NCBI RefSeq assembly: GCF_033546935.1 | Contig: NZ_CP137854.1 | Location: forward strand, 4,030,001 to 4,094,000 | From: Xylophilus sp. GOD-11R | GTDB lineage: Bacteria; Pseudomonadota; Gammaproteobacteria; Burkholderiales; Burkholderiaceae_C | Length of the DNA stretch: 64,000 bases | Direction of reading: 5' to 3' | Shown: in pieces, positions 49,857 to 58,396 of the stretch | Position numbering within the stretch: position 1 is the first letter of the stretch | Layout of the letters: each line of letters starts with the position of its first letter | Position numbers and translations under genes: made by a program | Notes under the pieces: model-generated | What the model was told of the DNA's origin: nothing | The model's input: the letters and a program-made list of their open reading frames with translations, nothing else | Database searches by the model: none

Positions 49857-50718
49857 CCCCTCCCAAGCCCTCCCCGCCGACCGCTACTGCGTGATGGGCA
49901 ACCCGGTGTCCCACAGCCGCTCGCCGTGGATCCACGCGCGATTCGCCGAGCTCGCGGGCGACCGCATCGAGTACGGCGCGCAGCTGGTGGCGCTCGACGG
50001 GTTCGCCGACGGCGTGCGCGCCTTCATCGACGCCGGCGGGCGCGGCTGCAACGTTACCGTGCCGTTCAAGTTCGAGGCCGCGGCCATCGCCGACCGGCTC
50101 ACCGACCGCGCCCGCATCGCCGGCGCGGCCAACACGCTGCGCTTCGAGAACGGCGAGATCCACGCCGACAACACCGACGGCGTCGGCCTGGTCAACGACA
50201 TCGAACGCAACGCCGGTGTTCCCATCGCCGGGCGTGACGTGCTGCTGATCGGCGCCGGCGGCGCATCGGCCGGCGTGCTGGGCCCGCTGCTCAATGCGGG
50301 CCCGGCGCGGCTGGTGATCGTCAACCGCACCGCCGACAAGGCACGTGCCCTGGCCGACAGCCACCAACCCTTGGCCCGCGTCGCCGACACCCTGCTGCAG
50401 ACACTGCCGATCGACGCGCTCACCCACCCCTTCGACATCGTCATCAACGCCACCGCCAGCAGCCTGGCCGGTGTCGGCGTGCCAGTGCCGGCTGCCGTGC
50501 TGCGCCCGGGCACATTGGCGATCGACATGATGTACGGCTCTGCCAGCCACAGCTTTCTTGACTGGGCGACCGCCAACGGCGCGGTGCCGCGCGACGGACT
50601 CGGCATGCTGGTCGAGCAGGCCGCCGAGGCCTTCTTCGACTGGCGCGGGATCCGCCCGCCGGCAGCCCAGGTGCTGGCCGAACTCCGCGCCGTCGTGGAC
50701 GGCCAGGCCGCGCGATGA
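49846..50718 (+). CDS. aroE: Shikimate dehydrogenase AroE
   Basis: A 290-aa enzyme that reduces 3-dehydroshikimate with NADPH. Substrate site GNPVSHSRSPWIHARFAEL, NVTVPFKFEAA, NTDGVGLVNDI; NADPH loop LLIGAGGASAGVLGPL; VNRTADKA. The C-terminus (GMLVEQAAEAFFDWRG) is typical. Overlaps the TonB-like gene at its start and mtgA at its stop (ATGA). Confidence 0.96.
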   Translation: MSADPSQALPADRYCVMGNPVSHSRSPWIHARFAELAGDRIEYGAQLVALDGFADGVRAFIDAGGRGCNVTVPFKFEAAAIADRLTDRARIAGAANTLRFENGEIHADNTDGVGLVNDIERNAGVPIAGRDVLLIGAGGASAGVLGPLLNAGPARLVIVNRTADKARALADSHQPLARVADTLLQTLPIDALTHPFDIVINATASSLAGVGVPVPAAVLRPGTLAIDMMYGSASHSFLDWATANGAVPRDGLGMLVEQAAEAFFDWRGIRPPAAQVLAELRAVVDGQAAR

Positions 50719-51464
50719 AGACGCTGGCGCGGTGGGCCGGACTCGCCGGCCTGCTGCTGCTCGCGCTCCAACTGTATTTCGCAGCGCGCATCGCCGTCAT
50801 GGCCGTGGTCGACCCGTCTTCCACCGCCTTCCAGCGCTCCGAAGCCGCGCGCCTGGCCAAGGCCGGCGACACCGGCCGCTGGCGCCAGCAGACCGTCGCC
50901 TACCCCGCCCTGTCGGACAACCTCAAGCGCGCCGTGATCGCTTCGGAAGACGCTTCCTTCGCCCGCCACGACGGCGTGGAATGGCCCGCCATCCGCAACG
51001 CATGGCAGCGAAACGCACGCGCCGAAGCCCAGGCGGCGAGGCGGCTGGAGCAGGCCGAGGCCCGTGGCCGCGCGGTCGACAAACTGCCCGGAGCGCGCAT
51101 CGTCGGCGGCTCGACCATCACGCAGCAATTGGCGAAGAACCTTTTTCTGACCGGCGAACGCAGCCTGCCACGCAAGGCCCAGGAGCTCGTCATCACCCTG
51201 ATGCTGGAGGCGCTGCTGTCGAAGGAGCGCATCCTGGAGATCTACCTCAACAACGTCGAATGGGGTGAAGGCGTGTTCGGCGCCGAGGCCGCCGCGCAAC
51301 ATTACTTTCACAAGCCCGCCGCACGACTGAGCGCCTACGAGGCCGCGCGGCTGGCGGTGATGCTGCCGCGGCCGCGCTTCTTCGAGAAGATGCCGCAATC
51401 GGGCTATCTCTCCGCGCGGGCCGGCACCATCGCCGCGCGCATGGGCGGCGTCGAGCTGCCCTGA
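50715..51464 (+). CDS. mtgA: Monofunctional peptidoglycan transglycosylase MtgA
   Basis: A 249-aa membrane-anchored GT51 enzyme. One N-terminal helix (LAGLLLLALQLYFAARIA). Catalytic Glu in VIASEDASFARHDGVEWPAI; conserved GGSTITQQLAKNLFLTGERS; LLSKERILEIYLNNVEWGEG and AAARLAVMLP. It polymerises lipid II into glycan. The typical aroE-mtgA pairing of Burkholderiales is seen. Confidence 0.96.
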   Translation: MKTLARWAGLAGLLLLALQLYFAARIAVMAVVDPSSTAFQRSEAARLAKAGDTGRWRQQTVAYPALSDNLKRAVIASEDASFARHDGVEWPAIRNAWQRNARAEAQAARRLEQAEARGRAVDKLPGARIVGGSTITQQLAKNLFLTGERSLPRKAQELVITLMLEALLSKERILEIYLNNVEWGEGVFGAEAAAQHYFHKPAARLSAYEAARLAVMLPRPRFFEKMPQSGYLSARAGTIAARMGGVELP

Positions 51465-51468
51465 TCTT

Positions 51469-51493
51469 TTCGGACACGGCGACACGGCTTCGG
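51469..51493 (+). promoter_or_regulatory. Perfect PIP (hrpII) box TTCGG-N15-TTCGG
   Basis: TTCGG (51469-51473), 15 bases, TTCGG (51489-51493) matches TTCGB-N15-TTCGB exactly, five bases after the mtgA stop. It is the best HrpX/HrpB-type promoter in the window. Confidence 0.85.
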
Positions 51494-51523
51494 CCGCATC
51501 GATACGGCGACCGGCGACCGAAC

Positions 51524-51529
51524 CAAGCT
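51524..51529 (+). promoter_or_regulatory. -10 element of the PIP promoter (CAAGCT)
   Basis: CAAGCT fits YANNNT and begins after exactly 30 bases from the PIP box, within the 30-32 spacing known for Hrp-box promoters. It lies 69 bases before the ATG. Confidence 0.75.
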
Positions 51530-51598
51530 GGCGGGTCCCTGCCGGCGCATCGCTGCCGGCGCTCGCAACCTCGACTTCCGGTCTGACCGATCCGCACC

Positions 51599-52477
51599 AT
51601 GTCCCTGCCCCCCCTCCAAAAACGCATATGGCTGGCCAAATACCTGCACGAGAACCCGGACGCTCACAAAATCATCATGACCGGTGCGGATCGGCCGCCC
51701 TCGTGTGACGCGACTGAAGACCTACCCCGCGACGCATCCCCACTCGCCTCCCTGCCCGGTGACGCCCCGGCGCACGCCGACCACGCTGCCTTCCTGCCGC
51801 CGCTACCCCCGCCTCCCCCGCTGCCCGCTTTCCTCCTGCACCTCGATGCGACCACCACGATGCTTGACACGACGATGGCCACCAGGCCCGGGCCCAAGCG
51901 CCGCCTCGACGACAACGCCTTGCAGCGGCGCGACGAAGCGCGGGTGCGCTTGCTCCAGGCAGAGCTGAGGTTCCGCGAGCTGATGAACGAGCCGGAAAAC
52001 CGCATGGCGCAGGACCGCGTCATCACGCAGGCACAGGTAATGACCATGCGCGAAGAGCTCGCAAACGGGCCGGAAACCCGCATGGAGGAGGACCGCGTCA
52101 TCGCGCAGGCAAAGGCGGCCATGGGTGGAAAACTCGCGGTCCGGGCCGCCAGACAAGCGGTTTCCAACGGCAGGCCGATTCCCCGCAAGCCCGACGGCAC
52201 CGTCGACATCGGCAAGGCCAGACGTGACCGATACGATCAAATTGCATTCGGGTTCCGCATACCGGGCACCGACATTTACCCGTTCCGCCATAGGGGTGCA
52301 GACGGCCAGCTGCTTGGTGACCGTCGTGCCTATCTGGCCTACCAAGCGCGTGAGCGGGCCAGGAAGGTGGCCGACGAACAAGGGCGCCCGCGCTTCTACG
52401 ACCCGGCCACGGGCGAGGTCGACATGAAAAGCTACCGAAAGATGCGCAAGGGGCGGTCAGCGCAAGCACGCAGTTGA
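51599..52477 (+). CDS. Candidate type III effector of unknown function
   Basis: A 292-aa protein with no family I recognise. Residues 1-110 are low-complexity: a basic start ([20 protein letters not shown]), then S/D/P/A-rich, with a polyproline run ([10 protein letters not shown], about 67-76). Residues about 127-178 hold two copies of a 26-residue repeat ([16 protein letters not shown] / [16 protein letters not shown]). The C-terminal third is basic and polar, with [20 protein letters not shown]. The gene sits behind a perfect PIP box and a well-spaced -10, with no weaker neighbour to share it, so control by an Hrp regulator and type III secretion are likely. It lies between mtgA and ruvC, which are normal neighbours of other genes, so it is probably an insertion. 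Confidence 0.7.
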   Translation: MSLPPLQKRIWLAKYLHENPDAHKIIMTGADRPPSCDATEDLPRDASPLASLPGDAPAHADHAAFLPPLPPPPPLPAFLLHLDATTTMLDTTMATRPGPKRRLDDNALQRRDEARVRLLQAELRFRELMNEPENRMAQDRVITQAQVMTMREELANGPETRMEEDRVIAQAKAAMGGKLAVRAARQAVSNGRPIPRKPDGTVDIGKARRDRYDQIAFGFRIPGTDIYPFRHRGADGQLLGDRRAYLAYQARERARKVADEQGRPRFYDPATGEVDMKSYRKMRKGRSAQARS

Positions 52478-52504
52478 CTCCTGCGGCCGCCGGGCTGCCG
52501 GCCG

Positions 52505-52536
52505 GCTCGACAGGGACCGGGAGAGACCTGTCGAGC
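52505..52536 (+). terminator. Stem-loop after the candidate effector
   Basis: GCTCGACAGG (52505-52514) pairs perfectly with CCTGTCGAGC (52527-52536), followed by TTCT. The T-tail is weak, so it is terminator-like only. It precedes ruvC by 15 bases. Confidence 0.5.
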
Positions 52537-52551
52537 TTCTATGATCGCCCG

Positions 52552-53100
52552 ATGAGAATCCTCGGCATCGACCCCGGCCTGCAGACCACCGGCTTCGGCC
52601 TGGTCGACGCGGACGGCCAGAAGCTGGCCTACGTGGCCAGCGGCACCATCCGCACCACCCACCTGGCCCTGGGCGACCTGCCCTCGCGCATCAAGGCGCT
52701 CTATGAAGGCATCCGCGAAGTGGCCCAGCGTTACCAGCCCGATGCGGCCACGGTCGAGATCGTGTTCGTCAACGTCAATCCCCAATCCACGCTGATGCTC
52801 GGCCAGGCCCGCGGCGCGTGCATCACCGCGCTGGTGTCCTGCGACCTGCCGGTGGCCGAATACACCGCGCTGCAGATGAAGAAGTCGGTGGTCGGCACCG
52901 GCCGCGCGGCCAAGAGCCAGGTGCAGGAAATGGTGATGCGCCTGCTCAAGCTGCCCGGCCTGCCCGGCACCGACGCGGCCGACGCCCTGGGCATGGCCAT
53001 CACCCATGCGCATGCCGGCGCCTCGATGGCGCGGCTGGCAGGTATCACGGAGTTGTCGCGCAAGACGCACGCGATGTTCCGCAACGGGCGCAGCTACTGA
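52552..53100 (+). CDS. ruvC: Holliday junction resolvase RuvC
   Basis: A 182-aa endonuclease. Catalytic Asp in [15 protein letters not shown]; Glu in [16 protein letters not shown]; Asp in [16 protein letters not shown]. The dimer cuts Holliday junctions within RuvABC. ATG 52552 is the conserved start. ruvA and ruvB are not in the window. Confidence 0.97.
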   Translation: MRILGIDPGLQTTGFGLVDADGQKLAYVASGTIRTTHLALGDLPSRIKALYEGIREVAQRYQPDAATVEIVFVNVNPQSTLMLGQARGACITALVSCDLPVAEYTALQMKKSVVGTGRAAKSQVQEMVMRLLKLPGLPGTDAADALGMAITHAHAGASMARLAGITELSRKTHAMFRNGRSY

Positions 53101-53130
53101 ACGAAGCCACCGCCCGACCGGCATACGCGA

Positions 53131-54138
53131 TCAATACGCCTTGAAGTTCGCGGCGATGCGCTGGTTGAGGTAATCGCCTGCGCTGATCGGCGAGTACTTG
53201 CCCGTCGGGCTTTCGATCATCGCGTCGCGGTTGGCCTGGCAGAAGAAAGCCAGGCTGTAGCGCGGGCCCATGTATTCGCCCGGCACCGGGTTCTTCACGC
53301 GGTGGAAGTTCGACGGCAGCACGTCGTCGCTCCAGCGCATGAGCATGTCGCCGATGTTGCAGGTGATCACCCGCTCGTCCGGCTCGATCGAGGTCCATTC
53401 CTGCGCTTCCATCTCCTTGCCCGGGCAGACCTGCAGGCCGCCCTGGCCGGGGCGCTGGAACAGCAAGGTCAGGCAGTCGAAATCGGTATGCGCACCGGCG
53501 CGCCACAGGCCGAGCTTGTCCTGGAATTCCGCGGGAATCGCGTAGTAGTGCAGCAGGCGCAGCGTGCTCTGGTAGCTGGCTTTGCTGGGCTCGTGCGCGC
53601 GGGTGAAGAATTCGTCGTCGAAACCCATCTTGTAGGCGAAGCACGACAGCACCTTCATGCCCACCGCCCAGGCCTTGGCCTCGAAGTCGAGCATGGTCGC
53701 CTGGAAACCGGCCAGCTCCGCATCGCTCGGCCACAGGCCTTCCATGTGCGGGCGCGTGATCTGGTAGGACTCCTTCTGGTCGGGCGTGCCGGTGGACGGG
53801 CGCACCTGCGCCTTGCTCTCCCAGCCCACGTTCCAGGCCTTCTTGAGCGGGTACTGCGCCTTGACCGCGTCGGGCAGGGCGAAGAAACGCTCGGTCATGG
53901 CGAAGGCCTCGCGCACCTCGTCGAGGTCGATGCCGTGGTGCTCGATCTGGAAAAAGCCGACATCGATCGCCGCATCCCAGAGCTGGTCGGCGATCTCGTG
54001 CTTGCGAGTTTCGAAATCGCGCAGGTCGATGCGACGGATCTCCCGGGCGTTGGTCTCCGAACCCATCGCGCCCATGCGCGTTTCCTTCTGGATCTCGGCG
54101 AGCTGGTGTTCGGTATTGCTGTTGACGGCGGTGTTCAT
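53131..54138 (-). CDS. Isopenicillin N synthase-like Fe(II)/2-oxoglutarate dioxygenase (A)
   Basis: A 335-aa oxygenase. Iron site HTDFDCLTLL (HxD) and the distal His in LPSNFHRVKNP, with the co-substrate motif RYSLAFF. N-terminal plant-type DIOX_N segment (RRIDLRDFETRKHEIADQLWDAAIDVGFFQIEHHGI). ATG 54138 has an AGGAG site at good distance; upstream in-frame ATGs lie in non-conserved sequence. It is divergent from an ABC substrate-binding protein and a second dioxygenase; a shared inverted repeat in the intergenic region suggests joint control. The substrate is unknown. Confidence 0.88.
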   Translation of the reverse strand: MNTAVNSNTEHQLAEIQKETRMGAMGSETNAREIRRIDLRDFETRKHEIADQLWDAAIDVGFFQIEHHGIDLDEVREAFAMTERFFALPDAVKAQYPLKKAWNVGWESKAQVRPSTGTPDQKESYQITRPHMEGLWPSDAELAGFQATMLDFEAKAWAVGMKVLSCFAYKMGFDDEFFTRAHEPSKASYQSTLRLLHYYAIPAEFQDKLGLWRAGAHTDFDCLTLLFQRPGQGGLQVCPGKEMEAQEWTSIEPDERVITCNIGDMLMRWSDDVLPSNFHRVKNPVPGEYMGPRYSLAFFCQANRDAMIESPTGKYSPISAGDYLNQRIAANFKAY

Positions 54139-54314
54139 GCGATTCTCCTGTGTGGCGACACGTTGTGCGGGCGGGTGGGCAAGTCCGGCCGGAGGAACCG
54201 CGAGGCGCGAAAGCGCCGACGGTGGGCCGCTCCCGAAATCCTCCGGGTTCAGACGAACCTGGACTTCAAGAGCAATTCCCGAACAGCCCGAAATCGAAAA
54301 AAGCACCGGGCTGG

Positions 54315-54508
54315 TGAACGCTTCTACTCTCGCTACTTTCCACGCAAAAGTCGTGCCCGCTTTTTAGGCACCTTCGCCAAGATCGTATGCACTTTTGTGC
54401 ACCATCGATGGGATTTCATTGCCGGGAAGCACCGCGCTGGCGCACAAGAAGCGCGGATTTCCATGGCACGGATGCTGCATGCGCCGAGCCCAGGAGTAGA
54501 AGCGTTCA
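54315..54508. promoter_or_regulatory. 15-bp inverted repeat flanking the divergent promoter region
   Basis: TGAACGCTTCTACTC (54315-54329) and its exact reverse complement GAGTAGAAGCGTTCA (54494-54508) lie 165 bases apart, one facing each divergent gene. A palindrome TGCACTTTTGTGCA (54388-54401) lies between. These look like operator sites for a regulator of the pathway. The rest of the 446-base gap 54139-54584 has no gene that I can support. Confidence 0.6.
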
Positions 54509-54584
54509 GCGGTCCGCCATCGCCATCGGCCCGCAGGAAATTGCTCTTGAAGCCAGTCCCACCACGCCTTCGAGAAAGCCCGAC

Positions 54585-55601
54585 ATGCAACGCCGTTCTC
54601 TGCTCCTCTCCGCTTCCAGCCTGCTCGCCGCACCCGCCTTCGTGCGCGCCCAGGGCAGCCTGCAAAAATTCAAGTTCAACCTCGGCTGGAAGGTCGAGGC
54701 AACCGCCGCCGGCTTCCTGCTGGCGCAGCAGCGCGGCTACTACAAGGACGCCGGCCTCGATGTGGCCATCGACACCGGCAACGGCTCGGCCGCGGCCATC
54801 GGCCTGGTGGCCAGCGGCGCCTACGACTGCGCCTCCGCCGACCTGGCCACCATGATCGAGTTCAACGTCAACAACCCCAGCGCCGGGCTGAAGGCGGTCG
54901 CGATCATGTACGACCTCAACCCCAACGCGATCCTGGTGCGCAAGGACGGCGCCATCAAGAAGCCCGCCGACCTGGCCGGCAAGACCATCCTCGGCCAGCC
55001 CTTCAACGCCTCGCGCAAGCTGTTTCCGGCCTTCGCCAAGGCCGAAGGCTTCGACCCCTCTGGCGTGAAGTGGGAGAACGTCGCACCCGATATCGGCGAC
55101 ACCCGCTTCGTCAAGGGCGACTTCGACGCCTCGGCCTACTTTTTCTTCACCGGCCTGCTCAACCTCAAGGCGCGCGGCATGGGTCCGGAAATGATCAACG
55201 TCTTCCGTTTCTCCGACGTGATGAAGTCCTACGGCAACGGCTTCGTCGCCAACGCCAAGAGCATGGAAAACGCCGAAGCGATGCGCGGCTTCGTCAAGGC
55301 CAGCACGCGCGGCTGGCTCGACGCCATGGCCGACCCCAAGGCCGGCGCTGCCGCCGTCAAGCAACGCGAGCCGCTGGCCAACGAGCAATTCGAATACGAA
55401 CGCCTGCAGTTGATCGTCGACGGCACCATGAAGACCGCCGAAACCAAGGCCAACGGCTGGGGCGCCGCCACCCCGGGGCGCCTGCAGGCCACCATCGACG
55501 AGACCGCCGCCGCTTTCGGCCTCAAGGCCACGCCGGCCGTCGCCGACATCTGGACCGACAAGTTCCTGCCGACCGCCGCCGACCGCAAGCTCAAGGCCTG
55601 A
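54585..55601 (+). CDS. ABC transporter substrate-binding protein, NMT1/THI5-like
   Basis: A 338-aa periplasmic binding protein. Signal peptide with twin Arg-like start (MQRRSLLLSASSLLAAPAFVRAQ). NMT1 family features: NLGWKVEATAAGFLLAQQRGYYKDAGLDV and NPNAILVRKDGAIKKPADLAGKTI. No permease or ATPase lies in the window, so the rest of the system is elsewhere or missing. It is followed by a dioxygenase and a VOC protein, so uptake and oxidation of one compound is suggested. Confidence 0.88.
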   Translation: MQRRSLLLSASSLLAAPAFVRAQGSLQKFKFNLGWKVEATAAGFLLAQQRGYYKDAGLDVAIDTGNGSAAAIGLVASGAYDCASADLATMIEFNVNNPSAGLKAVAIMYDLNPNAILVRKDGAIKKPADLAGKTILGQPFNASRKLFPAFAKAEGFDPSGVKWENVAPDIGDTRFVKGDFDASAYFFFTGLLNLKARGMGPEMINVFRFSDVMKSYGNGFVANAKSMENAEAMRGFVKASTRGWLDAMADPKAGAAAVKQREPLANEQFEYERLQLIVDGTMKTAETKANGWGAATPGRLQATIDETAAAFGLKATPAVADIWTDKFLPTAADRKLKA

Positions 55602-55612
55602 GGCGCGCCGCC

Positions 55613-56593
55613 ATGAGTACCTCCATCCCCGTCATCGACCTGACCGGCGCACGCCTGCCCGGCGGGCCACGCGCCGCCGAAGTGGCGCACGCCCTGCGCG
55701 AGGCCGGCACCCGCTCCGGCTTTTTCTACGTGCGTGGGCACGGCGTGCCACAGGCCATGGTCCAGGCGCAGTTCGCCCTGGCGCAGCGTTTCTTCGACCT
55801 GCCGCTCGAGGCCAAGCAGGCGATCGACCTGCGCCGCGTGCCCAACATGCGCGGCTACGAGTCGCTCGGCGCGCAGACGCTGGACGCCACCGCCCGGCCC
55901 GACCTCAAGGAAAGCTTCTACTGCGGCCTGGAGTACGCCGACGACCATCCCTACGTGCTGCGCGGCCACCACTCCTACGGCCGCAACCAGTGGCCGGCCG
56001 ACCTGCCCGACATGCCCGGCCAGTGCTACGCCTACATCGCCGCGATGCAGACACTCGCCCAGCGCCTGATGCAGCTGATGGCCCTGTCGCTGGATCTGCC
56101 CGAGGACTTCTTCGACCACACCCACGACAACCCGATGGGCACCTTGCGCCTGCTGCGCTACCCACCGCATCCGGACAACGCCGACGAGCGCACCTTCGGG
56201 GCCGGTGCGCACACCGACTGGGGCGCCATCACCATCCTGGCGCAAGACGCCCACGGCGGCCTCGAAGTGCAGATGCCCGAAGGCGACTGGGTGCCCGCCA
56301 CGCCCGTGGAAGGCTGCTTCGTGGTGAACCTGGGCGACATGATTCCGCGCTGGACCAACGGCCGCTACCACTCCAATCCGCACCGGGTCCGCAACGTGCG
56401 TTCGGGCGGCGCGCCACGCCATTCGATCCCATACTTCTACAACCCCGACTACGAAGCCCGGGTGGAACCGGTGGCCACCTGCGTGCCCGCCGGCACCGCG
56501 CCGTTGTACGAGCCCTGCACCGTGGGCGAACATCTGCGCCAGATGTACGCGCGCACCTATGGCAGCAAGACCGACGCGCCGGCGATGGCCTGA
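55613..56593 (+). CDS. Isopenicillin N synthase-like Fe(II)/2-oxoglutarate dioxygenase (B)
   Basis: A 326-aa oxygenase that is distinct from (A). Iron motif GAHTDWGAITILAQD (HxD), second His in NPHRVRN, co-substrate motif RHSIPYFYNPDY. N-terminal SIPVIDLTGARLPGGP. The order binding protein-dioxygenase-VOC suggests a catabolic or modifying pathway. The substrate is not known. Confidence 0.9.
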   Translation: MSTSIPVIDLTGARLPGGPRAAEVAHALREAGTRSGFFYVRGHGVPQAMVQAQFALAQRFFDLPLEAKQAIDLRRVPNMRGYESLGAQTLDATARPDLKESFYCGLEYADDHPYVLRGHHSYGRNQWPADLPDMPGQCYAYIAAMQTLAQRLMQLMALSLDLPEDFFDHTHDNPMGTLRLLRYPPHPDNADERTFGAGAHTDWGAITILAQDAHGGLEVQMPEGDWVPATPVEGCFVVNLGDMIPRWTNGRYHSNPHRVRNVRSGGAPRHSIPYFYNPDYEARVEPVATCVPAGTAPLYEPCTVGEHLRQMYARTYGSKTDAPAMA

Positions 56594-56595
56594 GC

Positions 56596-57021
56596 ATGAA
56601 GGTCTGGTTCAACCTCATCTGCCGCGATCCGCAGGCCCAGCTCGACTTCTACACCGCCCTGCTCGGCTGGCCGGAGGCGGTGCAAAGCCGCTCGCCCATC
56701 TACCGCGCGGTGGAGCAGGACGGCGTGCAGGTCGGCTTCAACGCCGAAGCCGCCTACGCCCTGCTCGGCCTGGCCGACCGCCAGCCGGCGGGCCGGCCCG
56801 CGCCGGTCACCGCCTACGCCACCATCATGCTGGACACACCCGCCGCCGTGGATGCGGCCTGCGCGGCCGCGACCAGTGGCGGCGGCGCCATCGTGAAACC
56901 GCCTTACGCGACCTACTACGGCCAGTGGCAGGCGGTGCTCGCGGACCCCGAAGGCCATGTGTTCCGGCTCGCCTGCGTCGGGCTGCCGGATGGCGCGGTC
57001 GCCGCGCCACGACCCGCCTGA
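56596..57021 (+). CDS. VOC (glyoxalase/bleomycin resistance) domain protein
   Basis: A 141-aa beta-alpha-beta-beta-beta protein. N-terminal VWFNLICRDPQAQLDFYTALLGWPEA and C-terminal YYGQWQAVLADPEGHVFRLA fit the vicinal-oxygen-chelate fold. It follows the dioxygenase by two bases, so it is likely in its operon. Function unknown. Confidence 0.88.
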   Translation: MKVWFNLICRDPQAQLDFYTALLGWPEAVQSRSPIYRAVEQDGVQVGFNAEAAYALLGLADRQPAGRPAPVTAYATIMLDTPAAVDAACAAATSGGGAIVKPPYATYYGQWQAVLADPEGHVFRLACVGLPDGAVAAPRPA

Positions 57022-57076
57022 TCGCCGTCGGATCGGCACGTCGCAACGAAGCGCGGCGTTCAGCGGTGGGCCGGAC

Positions 57077-58249
57077 TCATCGCCATCCGCAGGCGCGGTG
57101 CATGACGTCGCGCACGGCCTCCTCGTCTTCCTCGGTCAGGCTCGTGCCCACCTCGTTCACGTGCTCCCACAGACTGCTGAATTCCGCCGCGCGCTGATCG
57201 GCGGGAAGCTCCGCCGTGATGCGCGTCGCGTAGCGGATAAGGGCTTCGATCAGGCTGCGCGCATCGGCCGATGGCAAGGCATGAAGCAGTCCGAACGCCT
57301 GGAAGATGATGTGGCGGTGAGAGCGTAGATCGTTGGAATCGGCGACATCGAGAAGGCGCTCGACCGGAGGCCGCAACGCCGGCACGATCGATCGAGGCTC
57401 CGTGCCGCGCAGGTTCAGTAGGGTCGGCAACAAAGTCACCAGCCGGCGGCGCGCATCGGCCGGCCCGCGCACCCGGCGGCTCGCGAGCGTCTCGATCATC
57501 CGCCGCGCGCCGGCATCCGGTTCACCCGGCGACATGCGACTCATGAACGTGATGCGGCTCGGATCCTGTGCCAGGGCTTCAAGCACATCGGCCGAGTCGC
57601 GTTCCACGGCTTTTCGCAGCTGTTCGAGCGTGCGCCCGGCCACCCGATCCTGCGCGCTGGCGACCACCTGTTGGCCGGAACCGTAGTGGAACGGCGCGCG
57701 TCGCAGGATGGTCGTGGCCACACGGTCGGCGGTACGCGGTGACTGCGTCCCCCCCAGGTCCAAGCAGTCGAGCAGCAGTGCATTGAGCGGTGCGCAGCGC
57801 GCCACGTCGACATCCAGGCACAGCAGCCCCAAGGCGCGATTGGCGACCGCGACGACGATATCGGCCCGCTCCGATGCCGTCATGGTCACGCCCGCCGGCG
57901 TGACGCCGCGCCGCACGTCGGCCATGGCGGCCTGCAGGCCGACGGTGTTGGCTCCTGCGATCGAGGCGGCGAATGCCGCCACGCTGCCCCGCTCGCGCAG
58001 GGCCGGGTGTTGGTTCAGCAAGGTCGCGCGGTCGGCATGCGACTGGAAGGGAACGACTTCCATCCACAGCTCGGTCGGCCAGTCTTCGATTCGAGTGGGA
58101 ACGGTCGCGAGAACATCCTCCCTGGGAAAGCCGGGAGAAGACCCACCGGTCGTTTCGTCGGCGGAGGTGATGGTCGCCGCATCGCCAGACGCGTTGCCGA
58201 TCTTCGCGCTGGCCCCGCTGGCGATGGATCGGTTCGGGAAGTTCATCAT
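57077..58249 (-). CDS. F-box-like protein, array member E
   Basis: A 390-aa protein from ATG 58249 (MMNFPNRSIASGASAK). A Ser/Thr/Gly/Ala-rich N-terminus of about 55 residues precedes the F-box-like segment RIEDWPTELWMEVVPFQSHADRATLL (about 53-78), in which Trp replaces the usual Leu before Pro. Shared array blocks: TPAGVTMTASERADIVVAVANRALGLL, CAPLNALLLDCLDLGG, RVAGRTLEQLRKAVERDSADVLEALA, LPSADARSLIEALIRYA. It is the last member, 147 bases after D. No PIP box precedes it. Confidence 0.75.
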   Translation of the reverse strand: MMNFPNRSIASGASAKIGNASGDAATITSADETTGGSSPGFPREDVLATVPTRIEDWPTELWMEVVPFQSHADRATLLNQHPALRERGSVAAFAASIAGANTVGLQAAMADVRRGVTPAGVTMTASERADIVVAVANRALGLLCLDVDVARCAPLNALLLDCLDLGGTQSPRTADRVATTILRRAPFHYGSGQQVVASAQDRVAGRTLEQLRKAVERDSADVLEALAQDPSRITFMSRMSPGEPDAGARRMIETLASRRVRGPADARRRLVTLLPTLLNLRGTEPRSIVPALRPPVERLLDVADSNDLRSHRHIIFQAFGLLHALPSADARSLIEALIRYATRITAELPADQRAAEFSSLWEHVNEVGTSLTEEDEEAVRDVMHRACGWR

Positions 58250-58396
58250 GGCTGGCCTACGAACTTGCAATGGGCGCACCGATCGCGCAGCCCGGGATTT
58301 CGATGGCTGCCTGCCCGGCGCCGCCGGGCGCCGTCTCTGCATGGGCGCAATGGCACCGGGCGGGAACGAGGCAAGCGTTGCAAGAGGTCATCACTA

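Noticed and set aside
58259..58263. TTCGT (minus strand) just upstream of array member E as a PIP half-site
   Set aside because: No partner at N15 in either direction, and it lies only about 10 bases before the ATG.
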